A stretch of 64,000 nt of DNA. Source: an uncultured Oscillospiraceae bacterium. GTDB taxonomy: Bacteria; Bacillota; Clostridia; Oscillospirales; Oscillospiraceae. Positions 8,726-18,359 of the stretch are shown here, piece by piece. Position 1 is the first letter of the stretch. Each line of letters starts with the position of its first letter. The position numbers and the translations under genes are program-made. The DNA lies in NCBI GenBank assembly GCA_947584295.1, contig CANPWM010000001.1, positions 62,001 through 126,000 of the forward strand, read 5' to 3'. The notes beneath the pieces were generated by a model. The model was given only the letters and a program-made list of their open reading frames with translations, was not told the origin of the DNA and ran no database searches.

Positions 8726-9595
8726 ATGGGACGACTGCTTAGGGCCTTGTCCAAGGACGGCCTTGTAAAAATGACCGCCGTGGATCTGACGGACGCCGTG
8801 GAGACGGCCCGGACGATCCACCGCACCCTGCCCGTGGTCACCGCGGCCCTGGGCAGGACCATGTGCGCCGCGTCCATGCTGGGCAACGCCCTCAAGTCCG
8901 AGGGCGACAGCGTCACCGTGCGGATAAACGGCGGCGGCCCCGCCGGGACGATCCTGGTGGTGTCCGACCAGCGCGGCAATGTCCGGGGCTACGCCCAGAA
9001 CCCGGCGGTGGAGCGGCCTCTGCGGCCCGACGGGAAGCTCGACGTGGGCGGCGCCGTGGGGCGCGACGGTATGCTCACCGTCATCAGGGACATGGGCTTC
9101 GGCGAGCCGGTCTCCGGCTCTACCCAGCTTGTCTCCGGGGAGATCGCCGAGGACTTCGCCCGGTATTTCGTGGAGAGCGAGCAGATCCCCACCGCCTGCG
9201 CCCTGGGCGTTTTGGTGGATCGGGATCAGCACGTCCTGCGGGCCGGCGGCTACATCGCCCAGCTGCTGCCCGGCGCGGGGGACGACACCGCCGAAAAGCT
9301 GGAGGCGGGCGTTCAGAAAGCCGGCGCCATCACAAAGCAGCTGACGGGCGGCTCTTTGGAGGACGTGATCTACCGGGTCATGGAGGGCTTCGACCCCGCC
9401 ATCGTGGAGCGGGATCAGGCCGGGTGGCTGTGTCCCTGCACCCGGGAGCGGGTCATCTCCGCCCTCTCCGGCGTCACCGAGGCGGAGCTGGACGAAATGT
9501 TCCGGGAGGACGGGAAGATCGAGGTCAGGTGCCGCTTCTGCGATAAAGCCTACACCTTCACCCCCGCCGACAAGCCCCTGATCCGGGGACGTTGA
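8726..9595 (+). CDS. hslO: Hsp33 redox-regulated chaperonin
   Basis: Hsp33 is a cytosolic holdase switched on by oxidation, which releases zinc from a four-cysteine centre. All four cysteines are present at the C-terminus: CPC (about residues 236 and 238) and CRFC (269 and 272). I chose ATG 8726 over the ATG at 8699: GGAG lies 6 bp upstream of it, and the translated start MGRLLRALSKDGLVK lines up with the family start, while the nine extra codons from 8699 have no ribosome site. Length (289 aa) is normal. A -10-like TATAAT (8662-8667) lies about 60 bp upstream with no good -35. An intrinsic terminator follows. Confidence 0.93.
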   Translation: MGRLLRALSKDGLVKMTAVDLTDAVETARTIHRTLPVVTAALGRTMCAASMLGNALKSEGDSVTVRINGGGPAGTILVVSDQRGNVRGYAQNPAVERPLRPDGKLDVGGAVGRDGMLTVIRDMGFGEPVSGSTQLVSGEIAEDFARYFVESEQIPTACALGVLVDRDQHVLRAGGYIAQLLPGAGDDTAEKLEAGVQKAGAITKQLTGGSLEDVIYRVMEGFDPAIVERDQAGWLCPCTRERVISALSGVTEAELDEMFREDGKIEVRCRFCDKAYTFTPADKPLIRGR

Positions 9596-9615
9596 CCGAA
9601 AGATATATTGCCTGC

Positions 9616-9650
9616 AAAAAGCCCACAGTTTGTGGGCTTTTGTTTTTTTT
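9616..9650 (+). terminator. Intrinsic terminator after hslO
   Basis: AAAAGCCCACA, a 3-base loop, the complement, then a long T-run (TTTTGTTTTTTTT). Confidence 0.9.
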
Positions 9651-9797
9651 GAGCTAAAATCTGACATACGTTCTCAAAAAGCAGGGGCTTATCTTTCTGC
9701 ACCACATTACCCCGACAAATTATTCAAAGTTTGTTAACTCTTTCACCGTCCACAGGGGTATAATAAAACTGAAATATTTTGTGAAACGGGATGTGTC

Positions 9798-12770
9798 ATG
9801 CTTAAACTTACCAACATCACCAAGACGTACATAACCGGCGACCTCAGGCAGCAGGCCCTGGACGGGATCTCCGTCTCCTTCCGCAAGAGCGAGTTCGTGT
9901 CCGTGCTGGGCCAGTCCGGCTCCGGCAAGACCACGCTCCTCAACATCATCGGGGGGCTGGATCAGTACACCTCCGGGGATCTCATCATCAACGGCAAGTC
10001 CACCCGGGAGTATAACGACGCCGACTGGGACGCCTACCGCAACCACTCCGTGGGCTTCGTGTTCCAGAGCTACAACCTGATCCCCCACCAGTCCGTCCTT
10101 GCCAACGTGGAGCTGGCCCTGACCCTCTCCGGCGTCTCCAAGGCCGAGCGCCGCAGGAGGGCCGTGGAGGCGCTGCGCGCCGTGGGGCTGGAGGATCACA
10201 TCTACAAAAAGCCCAACCAGATGTCCGGCGGCCAGATGCAGCGTGTCTCCATCGCCCGGGCCCTTATCAACAACCCGGATATCCTGCTGGCCGACGAACC
10301 CACCGGCGCGCTGGATTCCGAGACCAGTATCCAGGTCATGGAGCTTTTGAAGGAGATCGCCAAGGACAGGCTGGTGATCATGGTTACTCACAACCCCGAC
10401 CTGGCCCAGCGGTACTCCACCCGTATCGTGAAGCTCCTGGACGGCAAGATCATCGACGACTCCGACCCCTACGAGGACGACTCCGTAGCGGAAGTCCTCT
10501 CCAAGAAGGAGCAGAAAAGGCGCAAGAGCGAGAAGAAGAAAAAGTCCATGTCCTTCCTGACCGCCCTGAACCTGTCCTTCAACAACCTGATGACAAAAAA
10601 GGGACGGACGTTCCTCACCAGCTTCGCCGGTTCCATCGGCATCATCGGCATCGCCCTGATCCTGTCCGTCTCCGCCGGTTTCCAGGCGTACATCGACCAC
10701 GTCCAGGAGGAGACGCTGTCCAGCTATCCCATCACCATCGAGGCCGAGAGCGTGGATATGTCCTCCATGCTCCTGGGCTTCATGAACGCCCGGCAGGAGG
10801 ACCTGGAGGAGGAGCGGGAGCCGGATCGGGTCTACTCCGCCACCGTCATGTACGACATGCTCTCCTCCATGATGAACGCCCAGACCAAGACCAATAACCT
10901 GACCGCCTTCAAAAAATTCCTGGACGAGGGCGGCAACGGCATCATGGACATCGCCGACGTCCATTACAGCTACGATTTCAAGTTTGACGTCTACACCCGC
11001 GACGCCGACGGCAACGTGGTCAAATCCGACGTGATGACCATGATGCAGGAGGCCATGACCGGCATGTTCGGCGGCGACTACTCCGCCTACTTCGACAACA
11101 TGGGCCAGATGTACGAGCGCATGGACGTGTGGAAGGAGCTTCTGCCGGAGGCCGACGGCGCCGGCGTGGCCCAGTCCACCAAGGACCAGTATGAGCTTCT
11201 GTACGGCAAGTGGCCGGAAAAGTACGATGAGATCGTCATCTTTGTGGACCGGCGCAACGAGATATCCGACCTGATGCTCTACGCCCTGGGCTTCATCAGC
11301 TCCGACGCCATGAACGAGACCATGAAGGCCATGATGAACGGCGAACCGGTGGAGGCCGAGACCCTCAGCTGGTCCTATGAGGAGCTTTGCGACACCAGCT
11401 TCAAGTTCATCCTGCCCTCGGAATATTACCAGTGGGACCCCGCCCAGAACAAATACGTCGATCTCTCCGCCACGGAGACGGGCATGGATTACCTCTATGA
11501 CAGCGCCGATGTGGGCCTGCCCCTGAAGGTGGTGGGCATCGTCCGTCCCACGGAGGACGGCGGCGGCGCCGTCTCCGGCCAGATCGGCTATACCTCCGCT
11601 CTGACCCTCTACGCCATGGAGGAGACCGGCAAGCAGGAGATCGTCCAAAAACAGCTGGAGGACGATACGGTGGACGTGTTCACCGGCCTGCCCTTCCGCA
11701 CCGCGGAATATCAGGAGCCGGAGGACGCGGAGAAGATCGCCGCCTTCAAGGCGTATTTCGACGCTTTGAGCGATACGGAACGGGCGGAGCTGTTTGTCAA
11801 AATGTCCGCTATCCCCACGGAGGAATATCTGACCGCCGCGGTGGAGCAGCAGATGGCCGGCCTTGATCGCCAGAGCCTGGTGGATATGATGATGAACTCC
11901 TACGCCCAGCAGATGGGCGTCACCGACACAGAGCGCATCGAGAGCTACTTCAACGAGATGAGCGACGAGGAGCTTTTCGATATGGCCGAGCAGGGCATCC
12001 GCCGGATGGCCGCGGAGGCCTACGCTCAGCAGGTCACCACCCAGCTTGCCCAGGTGCCGGCGGAGCAGCTGCCCTATATGATCGCCCAGGCCCAGTTCAC
12101 CGACGGCCAGTACGTGACCTTCTACGATGAATTCATGCCCCCCACGGTGTCCGACGCCAACTACGACCAGAACATGGAGAAGCTGGGCTACGCCCGCGTG
12201 GATTCCCCCAGCACCGTGGCCCTCTACGCCGTCACCTTCGAGGACAAGGACACCATCTCCGAGCTTATCGAGGAGTATAACGCCACCGTGGACGAGGAGG
12301 ACGTCATCGAGTACACCGACTATGTGGCCCTCCTGATGAGCTCCGTCACCACCATCATCAACGCCGTCAGCTATGTGCTCATCGCCTTCGTGGCCATCTC
12401 CCTGGTGGTCAGCTCCATCATGATCGGCATCATCACCTATATCTCCGTCCTGGAGCGCACCAAGGAGATCGGAATTTTGCGGGCCATCGGCGCCTCCAAG
12501 CGGGATATCGGGCGCGTGTTCAACGCCGAGACCCTCACCGTGGGCTTTGGCGCGGGGGTCATCGGTATCCTGGCATCGCTGCTCATCATCATTCCCATTA
12601 ATTTGGTCCTGCACGCCCTGACGGGCATCGACGAGCTGTCCGCCCAGCTCCCGGTGGTGGGCGCGGTGACCCTGGTGATCATCTCCATGCTCCTCACCTT
12701 CATCGCCGGCCTCGTCCCGTCCCACATCGCCGCCAAGAAAAACCCCGTGGAGGCCCTGCGGACAGAATAA
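9798..12770 (+). CDS. MacB-like ABC transporter: ATPase and FtsX permease fused in one chain
   Basis: A 990-residue fusion. Residues 1-225 are an ABC ATPase: Walker [10 protein letters not shown] at 38-46, signature SGGQMQ near 143, Walker [14 protein letters not shown] highly charged linker leads to the first membrane helix (about 272-295). A large extracytoplasmic domain of some 550 residues follows, and three more helices near the C-terminus form an FtsX core. MacB-type pumps act as mechanotransmission machines on lipoproteins, peptides or toxins and do not move substrate through the membrane core. The outer domain is much longer than in E. coli MacB and is rich in Met and acidic residues. 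No partner membrane-fusion protein lies nearby. A TATAAT (9759-9764) stands 34 bp before the ATG. Confidence 0.85.
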   Translation: MLKLTNITKTYITGDLRQQALDGISVSFRKSEFVSVLGQSGSGKTTLLNIIGGLDQYTSGDLIINGKSTREYNDADWDAYRNHSVGFVFQSYNLIPHQSVLANVELALTLSGVSKAERRRRAVEALRAVGLEDHIYKKPNQMSGGQMQRVSIARALINNPDILLADEPTGALDSETSIQVMELLKEIAKDRLVIMVTHNPDLAQRYSTRIVKLLDGKIIDDSDPYEDDSVAEVLSKKEQKRRKSEKKKKSMSFLTALNLSFNNLMTKKGRTFLTSFAGSIGIIGIALILSVSAGFQAYIDHVQEETLSSYPITIEAESVDMSSMLLGFMNARQEDLEEEREPDRVYSATVMYDMLSSMMNAQTKTNNLTAFKKFLDEGGNGIMDIADVHYSYDFKFDVYTRDADGNVVKSDVMTMMQEAMTGMFGGDYSAYFDNMGQMYERMDVWKELLPEADGAGVAQSTKDQYELLYGKWPEKYDEIVIFVDRRNEISDLMLYALGFISSDAMNETMKAMMNGEPVEAETLSWSYEELCDTSFKFILPSEYYQWDPAQNKYVDLSATETGMDYLYDSADVGLPLKVVGIVRPTEDGGGAVSGQIGYTSALTLYAMEETGKQEIVQKQLEDDTVDVFTGLPFRTAEYQEPEDAEKIAAFKAYFDALSDTERAELFVKMSAIPTEEYLTAAVEQQMAGLDRQSLVDMMMNSYAQQMGVTDTERIESYFNEMSDEELFDMAEQGIRRMAAEAYAQQVTTQLAQVPAEQLPYMIAQAQFTDGQYVTFYDEFMPPTVSDANYDQNMEKLGYARVDSPSTVALYAVTFEDKDTISELIEEYNATVDEEDVIEYTDYVALLMSSVTTIINAVSYVLIAFVAISLVVSSIMIGIITYISVLERTKEIGILRAIGASKRDIGRVFNAETLTVGFGAGVIGILASLLIIIPINLVLHALTGIDELSAQLPVVGAVTLVIISMLLTFIAGLVPSHIAAKKNPVEALRTE

Positions 12771-12783
12771 GTTCCCGGATTTC

Positions 12784-12821
12784 AAAACCGCTCCGACGAG
12801 ACACGCTCGCCGGAGCGTTTT
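12784..12821 (+). terminator. Intrinsic terminator after the MacB-like gene
   Basis: AAAACCGCTCCGACGAG pairs with CTCGCCGGAGCGTTTT across a short loop, followed by a T-rich stretch. It also marks the edge of the AT-richer patch. Confidence 0.7.
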
Positions 12822-12936
12822 CCGTTCGATAAAGGCAGAAGCTTCGTAAATAATTTGACTGACCGCCTTAACGGACGGTAGAATTCCTCACATTTGGGTG
12901 ATATAATGATATCATAAATTGTGGAGGTGACGTACC

Positions 12937-13572
12937 GTGTTTCTTTTTCAAATCAGCAGCTATGACGATCCTGCGCTGGACGATGAAACCGAGGAGCTGC
13001 TCCGTCAGCGTTTAGAAACCCACAGCCGCCGTACGCTGTCCGGAATTTGGAAAGTGACGGACACGCTGAATAACTATGCCGATAAAGGGCCGGGGAGGGA
13101 GAAACGGCAGGGGCGATACCGCATGTACGGCGTTGTTTTGCTCGCTTTGGGTGTGTTTGTTTTGGTTCCCGGTCTTGCGGAACCGAGGGAACCTATCCTC
13201 ATTTTAGCCGGTGTCATGGCAATCATCGTGGGCTTTTTAAGCTTTTTTCTCAGCGGCAAAAGAAGAACCGTCGGCGTTCCGACCTCCTGCAAAAAAGAGG
13301 CAAAAAAGTTGCTTGCGGGACGGCGAGCCATAGACTGGCGCGAATCCATGACAAAGATTGATTTTGACGAAACAGACATAACCATTTCATCAGGCGAAAG
13401 CCAGGAAATTATCCCGTATGCGCAAATAGCGGAAGTGTTTGAATCGGAACGTCTGTGGCTTCTTATGTATCACGATGAAAGGGTATTACTCCTGCAAAAA
13501 AAGGATTTGGTTTCGGGTGATGCCGCTATGTTCACTTCGTATATTCTTCAGAAAACCGCTTCTAAACTTTAG
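12937..13572 (+). CDS. Two-helix membrane protein with YcxB-like C-terminal domain
   Basis: A 211-residue protein: a charged N-terminal region, two hydrophobic segments (about residues 68-84 and 88-106), then a soluble C-terminal part. The stretch IDFDETDITISSGESQEIIPYAQIAEVFESERLWLLMYHDERVLLL has the pattern of the YcxB-like domain found on many small Firmicute membrane proteins of unknown role. A perfect TATAAT (12902-12907) and a strong GGAGGTGA (12923-12930) precede the GTG start. Base composition is clearly more AT-rich than the flanking genes, suggesting acquisition. Function unknown. Confidence 0.7.
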   Translation: MFLFQISSYDDPALDDETEELLRQRLETHSRRTLSGIWKVTDTLNNYADKGPGREKRQGRYRMYGVVLLALGVFVLVPGLAEPREPILILAGVMAIIVGFLSFFLSGKRRTVGVPTSCKKEAKKLLAGRRAIDWRESMTKIDFDETDITISSGESQEIIPYAQIAEVFESERLWLLMYHDERVLLLQKKDLVSGDAAMFTSYILQKTASKL

Positions 13573-13604
13573 ACTTATTCAATGAAATTTTGGAGAGGTG
13601 TAGT

Positions 13605-14030
13605 ATGGGTTGGATTCATGTTGATGTGGTAGATCAATCCGTTTCATCTGAATGGTGGAGGGAACTGATTCGGCATTTTGCCAATGTGGGCGATGAAATG
13701 GAGATTCGCTGCTGGAAAGAAGAAACGATTGAAATAAGTCGGGCGACTATGTATGGAGCGCCTTCGGAAGATGGGTACGAGGTTTCCGTCAAAGGGACGG
13801 TCACCCCCCATATGCTTGCAGAACTGTTAGCCGAGGAACCTACGGATAAAGATATATACAATAAAATGACGAAGTACTTTACAATCAACATCTACCACAA
13901 ATCACGTATTTTTAGAAGTGAACATTATGGCACAGAAATATATCTAAGCGGAGCAGATGATGATATTTCCTTCATTTCAAAAGTGTTAGAGCCATACGGT
14001 GATTTTTTTAGCGTTGGCATTGGTGAATAG
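13605..14030 (+). CDS. Hypothetical soluble protein in the AT-rich patch
   Basis: A 141-residue acidic protein with no signal peptide, membrane segment or motif that I recognise. It reads like a mixed alpha/beta domain (MGWIHVDVVDQ... ending SKVLEPYGDFFSVGIGE). I chose ATG 13605 because GGAGAGG lies 6 bp upstream. It follows the YcxB-like gene by 32 bp with no terminator between, so they are probably co-transcribed. Its base composition is unlike the chromosomal neighbours. Small proteins of this kind sometimes serve as immunity factors, but nothing in the sequence shows that. Confidence 0.65.
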   Translation: MGWIHVDVVDQSVSSEWWRELIRHFANVGDEMEIRCWKEETIEISRATMYGAPSEDGYEVSVKGTVTPHMLAELLAEEPTDKDIYNKMTKYFTINIYHKSRIFRSEHYGTEIYLSGADDDISFISKVLEPYGDFFSVGIGE

Positions 14031-14092
14031 TTTGTCGGGGAGTTGCTAACTGCCTAAGAGATCATATGTCCACATAGGCACAGTGGGCAATT

Positions 14093-14439
14093 ATGCAGGC
14101 AGTATCCCTGTTGTCTGTATTCGTTGGACTGGGTTTTTCAATTTTTGGATTTCTTGAGGCGGACTGCTTATGAAAAATATATGGAGTTGTTCATAAGCGA
14201 GAGCTTTATATGCTTGAATCAGAGAAAGGATTGTGTCATGAAAAAACAACGGGCTGCATTTTTGCTTCGATATTCAATTTTATAGCAGGTACTTGCTTTT
14301 TGGCTGCTGCTATTTTCCAGAAACACACAGTGCCAAAATATCTATTTTATATGCTGCAATCTGTTGTTTGATTAGTGCGGCAGGTTTCCTATATACATAT
14401 TTCAAGAATAGAAAGAAAAATAGAAAGAAAAATAGATAG
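14093..14439 (+). pseudogene. Broken gene for a small multi-helix membrane protein
   Basis: One reading frame from ATG 14093 encodes a hydrophobic helix (LLSVFVGLGFSIFGFLEA), is cut by TGA at 14171-14173, and continues in the same frame through KIYGVVHKRELYMLESEKG into a second helix (IFNFIAGTCFLAAAIF) and then a stop. A shift of frame around 14355 restores a third helix (AAICCLISAAGFLYTYF) and a basic tail to TAG at 14437-14439. So one stop and one frameshift break what was probably a protein of about 115 residues with three helices. A lone ribosome site (AAAGGA 14225) before ATG 14238 leads only to a 15-codon peptide. Family unknown. Confidence 0.6.
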
Positions 14440-14458
14440 GAAACTTCAGATTCATCAA

Positions 14459-14580
14459 AACGTTGTAAAACCCTTTAGGAACTAAAGGGCGCACTTCTAT
14501 ACATAGTCTCCGGGCCTTGTATCGTGCGCTCGGAAGGCGCTCTCTGACAGCAGAAAGCCGCCGCCCGCTGCGCGTTTTTA
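14459..14580. other. Structured, GC-richer block inside the AT-rich patch
   Basis: The block holds a perfect hairpin (CCCTTTAG, loop GAA, CTAAAGGG at 14471-14489), then GCGCAC (14488-14493) that can pair with GTGCGC (14524-14529) around an internal partly paired region. The minus strand is open across it (a frame of 72 codons from 14620) with an Arg-rich peptide, but no ribosome site supports translation. It could be an RNA element, a mobile palindrome or gene debris. Confidence 0.35.
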
Positions 14581-14718
14581 ATGGCGTATTATCTTTACAT
14601 AGCATTGACCCCTCCTGCATCTTGGGAATTGGCGAAGTATTATATCAATCGGGCAGTAGAATTAGATGAAACGCCAGAATACAGCCAATGGAAAAAACTT
14701 ATAGATGAGGGAAATTGA
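14581..14718 (+). pseudogene. C-terminal remnant of a TPR-like gene
   Basis: A 45-codon open frame ending TGA 14716-14718. The last 30 residues (ELAKYYINRAVELDETPEY... WKKLIDEG) look like the final tetratricopeptide helix pair of a longer protein. There is no ribosome site before its ATG and no upstream continuation in any frame, so I read it as a leftover fragment. A small true gene cannot be excluded. Confidence 0.4.
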
Positions 14719-14766
14719 CAAGTTCCCGTTTGTCGAACTGAACACAACAACTACATACCGCAAATC

Positions 14767-14813
14767 AGACCGTTGACACACCGGCTCCCCGGTGAAAAGC
14801 CGACGGTCTTTTT
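14767..14813 (+). terminator. Double-hairpin terminator closing the AT-rich patch
   Basis: AGACCGT (14767-14773) pairs with ACGGTCT (14803-14809), enclosing a second perfect hairpin CACCGG/CCGGTG (14779-14784 with 14789-14794); a T-run follows. Confidence 0.75.
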
Positions 14814-14855
14814 ATTAAGACTGGTTTACAAGAGCAAAATCTGACGCTGTAAAGG

Positions 14856-14884
14856 TTGACTTTACAGGCGCGAAATGGTATTCT
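14856..14884 (+). promoter_or_regulatory. Predicted promoter for the methyltransferase-ECF-truA run
   Basis: TTGACT (14856-14861), 17 bp, TATTCT (14879-14884). It lies just after the terminator and before the methyltransferase start. Confidence 0.5.
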
Positions 14885-14921
14885 ATACAATTGGAGTATT
14901 ATGAGACATGGAGTATGCTTT

Positions 14922-15779
14922 ATGTGGTACAGCGACAGATGGTCAGATTATGAGCTTCTGGACTGCTCCTCCGGCGAGCGGCTGGAGCGGTGGGGGAGGC
15001 AGATCCTGATCCGCCCGGATCCCCAGGTGATCTGGGACACCCCCAAAAAGGATCCCCGCTGGCGTCAGGCCGACGCCCGGTATACCCGTTCCGCCACCGG
15101 CGGCGGGGCCTGGGACAAGCGGGACGTCCCCCAGAGCTGGCAGGTGCGCTACGGGGAACTCACCTTCAACGTCAAGCCCATGAACTTCAAGCACACGGGG
15201 CTTTTTCCCGAGCAGGCCGCCAACTGGGACTGGGCCATGGAGAAGATCCGATCTGCCAAACGGCCCGTCTCCGTGCTGAACCTCTTCGCCTACACCGGCG
15301 CGGCCACCGTGGCCGCCCTGAAGGCCGGGGCTTCCGTCTGCCATGTGGACGCGGCCCGGGGCATGGTGCAGTGGGCCAGGGAGAACGCCGAAAGCTCCGG
15401 CGTGGCGGACAGGAGCGTGCGCTGGATCGTGGACGACTGCGCCAAATTCGTGGAGCGGGAGATCCGCCGGGGACGCCGTTACGACGCCCTCATCATGGAT
15501 CCGCCCAGTTACGGGCGGGGCCCCGGCGGCGAGATCTGGAAGCTGGAGACGAACCTTATGCCCTTCGCGCGGCTCTGCGCCGGGGTGCTGTCCGACAGGC
15601 CCCTTTTTGTACTCATCAATTCCTACACCACCGGCCTTTCCGCCTCCACCGTCAGCTACGTGGCCCAGACCGCCTTCGGGGATAGGGGAGGCCGCGCCGA
15701 GGCCCAGGAGCTGGGCCTGCCCGTCACCGCCACGGGGCTTTACCTCCCCTGCGGCGCCTCCTGCCGAATGGAGTTTTAA
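14922..15779 (+). CDS. Class I SAM-dependent RNA methyltransferase (RlmI-like)
   Basis: A 285-residue enzyme of the RlmI/RlmK type lacking the N-terminal PUA domain. The SAM-binding motif is seen as VLNLFAYTGAATVAALKAGA, followed by HVDAARGMVQWARENAE and the catalytic-loop DPPSYGRG. Such enzymes methylate rRNA cytosines, but the position is unknown here. Two ATGs are possible: 14901 (GGAG 4 bp upstream) and 14922 (GGAG 8 bp upstream). I prefer 14922 because spacing is better and related proteins begin close to the WYSDRWSDYELLDC segment. It runs directly into the ECF genes (17-bp gap). Confidence 0.8.
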   Translation: MWYSDRWSDYELLDCSSGERLERWGRQILIRPDPQVIWDTPKKDPRWRQADARYTRSATGGGAWDKRDVPQSWQVRYGELTFNVKPMNFKHTGLFPEQAANWDWAMEKIRSAKRPVSVLNLFAYTGAATVAALKAGASVCHVDAARGMVQWARENAESSGVADRSVRWIVDDCAKFVEREIRRGRRYDALIMDPPSYGRGPGGEIWKLETNLMPFARLCAGVLSDRPLFVLINSYTTGLSASTVSYVAQTAFGDRGGRAEAQELGLPVTATGLYLPCGASCRMEF

Positions 15780-15796
15780 GGATAATGGAGATTTCT

Positions 15797-16654
15797 ATGG
15801 ACAATACAGTGATCAAAATCGACGACCTCACCTTCTTCTACACCCCCGACGACGAGGACGCCGCCCCCCAGGACGTGCTGTCCGGCGTGAGCCTGGAGAT
15901 CGAAAAAGGCTCCTTTGTGGCCGTCCTGGGCCATAACGGCTCGGGCAAATCCACCCTGGCCCGGCATCTGAACGCCCTGCTGCTCCCCAAGGGCGGCTCG
16001 GTGACGGTGTTCGGCATGGACACCCGTGACGAGGCGCTGATGCTGGAGATCCGCCGCCGGGTGGGCATGGTCTTTCAGAACCCCGACAACCAGATCGTCT
16101 CCAACGTGGTGGAGGAGGACGTGGCCTTCGCCCCGGAGAACCTGGGCGTCCCCACGCCGGAGATCCGCCAGCGGGTGGACGAGGCCCTGAAGACCGTGGG
16201 TATGTATCAATACCGCACCCACGCCCCGCATCTGCTGTCCGGCGGCCAGAAACAGCGCATCGCCATTGCCGGCGTGCTGGCCATGCGCCCCAAATGCGTG
16301 GTGTTCGACGAACCCACGGCCATGCTGGATCCCCAGGGCCGCCGGGACGTGATGAAGATCATCGGCCGCATGAAAAACGAGCTTGGCTCCACTGTCATTC
16401 TCATCACCCACCACATGGAGGAGGCCGCCCTGGCCGACAGGGTGGTGGTCATGTCCGACGGGCAGATCGTCATGGACGGCCCTCCCCGGCAGATCTTCAC
16501 CCGCGTGGAGGAGCTGGAGGCCCTGGGCCTCACCGTCCCCGGCACGGTGAAGCTCATGTGGGAGCTGAGAAAGCGGGGCCTTGACGTGCCGCTCTCCACC
16601 CTGACGGTGGACGAGTGCGCCCAGGCGCTGGCGGCGCGCTTCGCCGGAAAATAA
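15797..16654 (+). CDS. ecfA1: Energy-coupling factor ATPase EcfA1
   Basis: One of two ABC ATPases powering group II ECF vitamin transporters, acting at the inner face of the membrane with EcfA2 and EcfT. Walker A is GHNGSGKST, the signature is LSGGQKQRIAIAG and Walker B is CVVFDEPTAMLDP. ATG 15797 has GGAG 6 bp upstream; an ATG 12 bp earlier is also possible, adding four residues. It starts 17 bp after the methyltransferase gene, and EcfA2 follows after 42 bp. No substrate-binding S component is encoded nearby, as is usual for shared modules. Confidence 0.9.
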   Translation: MDNTVIKIDDLTFFYTPDDEDAAPQDVLSGVSLEIEKGSFVAVLGHNGSGKSTLARHLNALLLPKGGSVTVFGMDTRDEALMLEIRRRVGMVFQNPDNQIVSNVVEEDVAFAPENLGVPTPEIRQRVDEALKTVGMYQYRTHAPHLLSGGQKQRIAIAGVLAMRPKCVVFDEPTAMLDPQGRRDVMKIIGRMKNELGSTVILITHHMEEAALADRVVVMSDGQIVMDGPPRQIFTRVEELEALGLTVPGTVKLMWELRKRGLDVPLSTLTVDECAQALAARFAGK

Positions 16655-16696
16655 ACGGGCGGTATCGGAAACGAATCGCACCGAAAGGAAGTTACC

Positions 16697-17566
16697 ATGG
16701 AACCCATTTTGAAGATCGAAAAGCTGTCCCACGTCTACTCACCCGGCACGCCCTTCGAGACGGCAGCCCTGCGGGACGTGGATCTGGAGATATACAAGGG
16801 CGAGATCTTAGGCGTCATCGGCCACACCGGCTCAGGGAAATCCACCCTGATCCAGCACCTCAACGCCCTCATTAAGCCCACCTCGGGCCGGGTTCTGCTG
16901 GACGGCCATGATATCAACGCCTCCAAGCAGTCCATTCGGGAGGTGCGCGGCCGCGTGGGCCTGGTGTTCCAGTACCCGGAGTACCAGCTCTTTGAGGAGA
17001 CCGTCAAAAAGGACATCGCCTTCGGCCCCAAGAACATGAAGCTCCCGCCGGAGGAGATCGAGCGCCGCGTCATGAAGGCCGCCCGCTTCTGCGGCGTGGG
17101 GGAGGAGCTGCTGGATCGCGCCCCCTTCGACCTGTCCGGCGGCCAGAAGCGCCGGGTGGCTATCGCCGGCGTCATCGCCATGCTGCCGGAGGTGCTGGTT
17201 TTGGACGAACCTATGGCCGGTCTTGACCCCCGGGGCCGGGAGGAGATCATGGAGAATATCCTTGCCTACCACGACGAGACCGGCGCCGCCATCGTCATCG
17301 TCACCCACTCCATGGAGGAGGCCGCCCGCCACGCCAGCCGTATGGCCGTGCTGGAGCATGGCACCGTGGCCCTGTCCGGCACGCCGGAGGAGGTCTTTTC
17401 CCACGGGGAGGAGCTGCGCCGCATGGGCCTCGCCACCCCCGTCATGACCGACGTGGCCGATAAATTATGTAAACTTGGCGTGAAGCTCCCCGGCACCGTC
17501 TACACCGTGGAGCAGATGGTCAACGCCCTGTTGGCGCTGGAAGGGGGGCGGCACGATGCTCCGTGA
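16697..17566 (+). CDS. ecfA2: Energy-coupling factor ATPase EcfA2
   Basis: The partner ATPase of the ECF module (289 aa). Walker A GHTGSGKST, signature LSGGQKRRVAIAG, Walker B VLVLDEPMAGLDP, Q-loop VFQYPEYQLFEETV. The Q-loop wording is characteristic of EcfA2 in Firmicutes and separates it from EcfA1. AAAGGAAG precedes the ATG. Its last 11 bases overlap the ecfT start, giving a fixed order A1-A2-T and translational coupling. Confidence 0.9.
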   Translation: MEPILKIEKLSHVYSPGTPFETAALRDVDLEIYKGEILGVIGHTGSGKSTLIQHLNALIKPTSGRVLLDGHDINASKQSIREVRGRVGLVFQYPEYQLFEETVKKDIAFGPKNMKLPPEEIERRVMKAARFCGVGEELLDRAPFDLSGGQKRRVAIAGVIAMLPEVLVLDEPMAGLDPRGREEIMENILAYHDETGAAIVIVTHSMEEAARHASRMAVLEHGTVALSGTPEEVFSHGEELRRMGLATPVMTDVADKLCKLGVKLPGTVYTVEQMVNALLALEGGRHDAP

Positions 17567-18359
17567 CATCACCCTGGGCCAGTATTTCCCCGGCACCACC
17601 GTGGTCCACCGGCTGGATCCCCGGACGAAGATCCTGATGGTGGTGCTCTATATCGCCGCCCTGTTCAACGCCAAAAACTGGATATCCTACGCCGTAGTTC
17701 TGGCGTTCCTGGTCTTTGCCATCGCCGTCTCCCGGATCCGCCTGTCCGCCATGCTGAGGGGCCTGAAGCCCGTAGTCTTTATCGTGGTGCTGACGTCCCT
17801 TCTGAACCTCTTTTACGCCCGGGGGGAGCCCATCGCCCACTGGTGGATCTTCACCATCACCCGGGAGGGCATCAAGGCCGCGATCCTCATGGCCGCCAGA
17901 CTCATCATGCTGGTGATGGGGACGTTCATGCTGACCTATACCACCTCTCCAATTATGTTAACCTACGGGCTGGAGCTTCTGATGAACCCCTTAAAGAAGC
18001 TGAAGGTACCCGTTCACGAGCTGGCCATGATGATGAGCATGGCCCTCCGGCTGATCCCCACCTTGATCGAGGAGACGGACAAGATCATGTCCGCCCAGAA
18101 GGCCCGGGGCGCGGAGTTCGACACCGGCAATCTCATCGAGAAGGCCAAGGCCATGCTGCCGGTGCTGGTGCCGCTGTTCCTGTCCTCATTCCGCAGGGCC
18201 GACGAGCTGGCCACCGCCATGGAGGCCCGCTGTTACCACGGCGGGGAGGGGCGCACCCGCCTCAACGTGCTGAAATTCGCCCAACGGGACTATCTGGCCT
18301 TCGCCGCGGGCCTGCTGCTCCTGGCGGCGGTGATCGCCCTAAAGGGGTTTGGCCTATGA
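17556..18359 (+). CDS. ecfT: Energy-coupling factor transmembrane protein EcfT
   Basis: A 267-residue membrane scaffold linking the two ATPases to exchangeable S components. It has several hydrophobic helices and the two Ala-Arg-Gly type coupling signatures, seen as AQKARGAEF and MEARCYHGG (ARC in place of ARG in the second). The opening LGQYFPGTTVVHRLDPRTKI is typical of EcfT. The stop overlaps the start of truA by four bases. Confidence 0.9.
   Translation: MLRDITLGQYFPGTTVVHRLDPRTKILMVVLYIAALFNAKNWISYAVVLAFLVFAIAVSRIRLSAMLRGLKPVVFIVVLTSLLNLFYARGEPIAHWWIFTITREGIKAAILMAARLIMLVMGTFMLTYTTSPIMLTYGLELLMNPLKKLKVPVHELAMMMSMALRLIPTLIEETDKIMSAQKARGAEFDTGNLIEKAKAMLPVLVPLFLSSFRRADELATAMEARCYHGGEGRTRLNVLKFAQRDYLAFAAGLLLLAAVIALKGFGL

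Noticed and set aside
9720..12785. A minus-strand open frame of over 1000 codons opposite the MacB-like gene
   Set aside because: The plus strand has Walker and signature motifs; the minus-strand product is low-complexity (His, Gly, Val, Leu) with no start signals.
15780..15797. A riboswitch before the ECF genes
   Set aside because: Only 17 bp separate the ECF genes from the upstream methyltransferase gene, leaving no room, and no separate promoter is visible.
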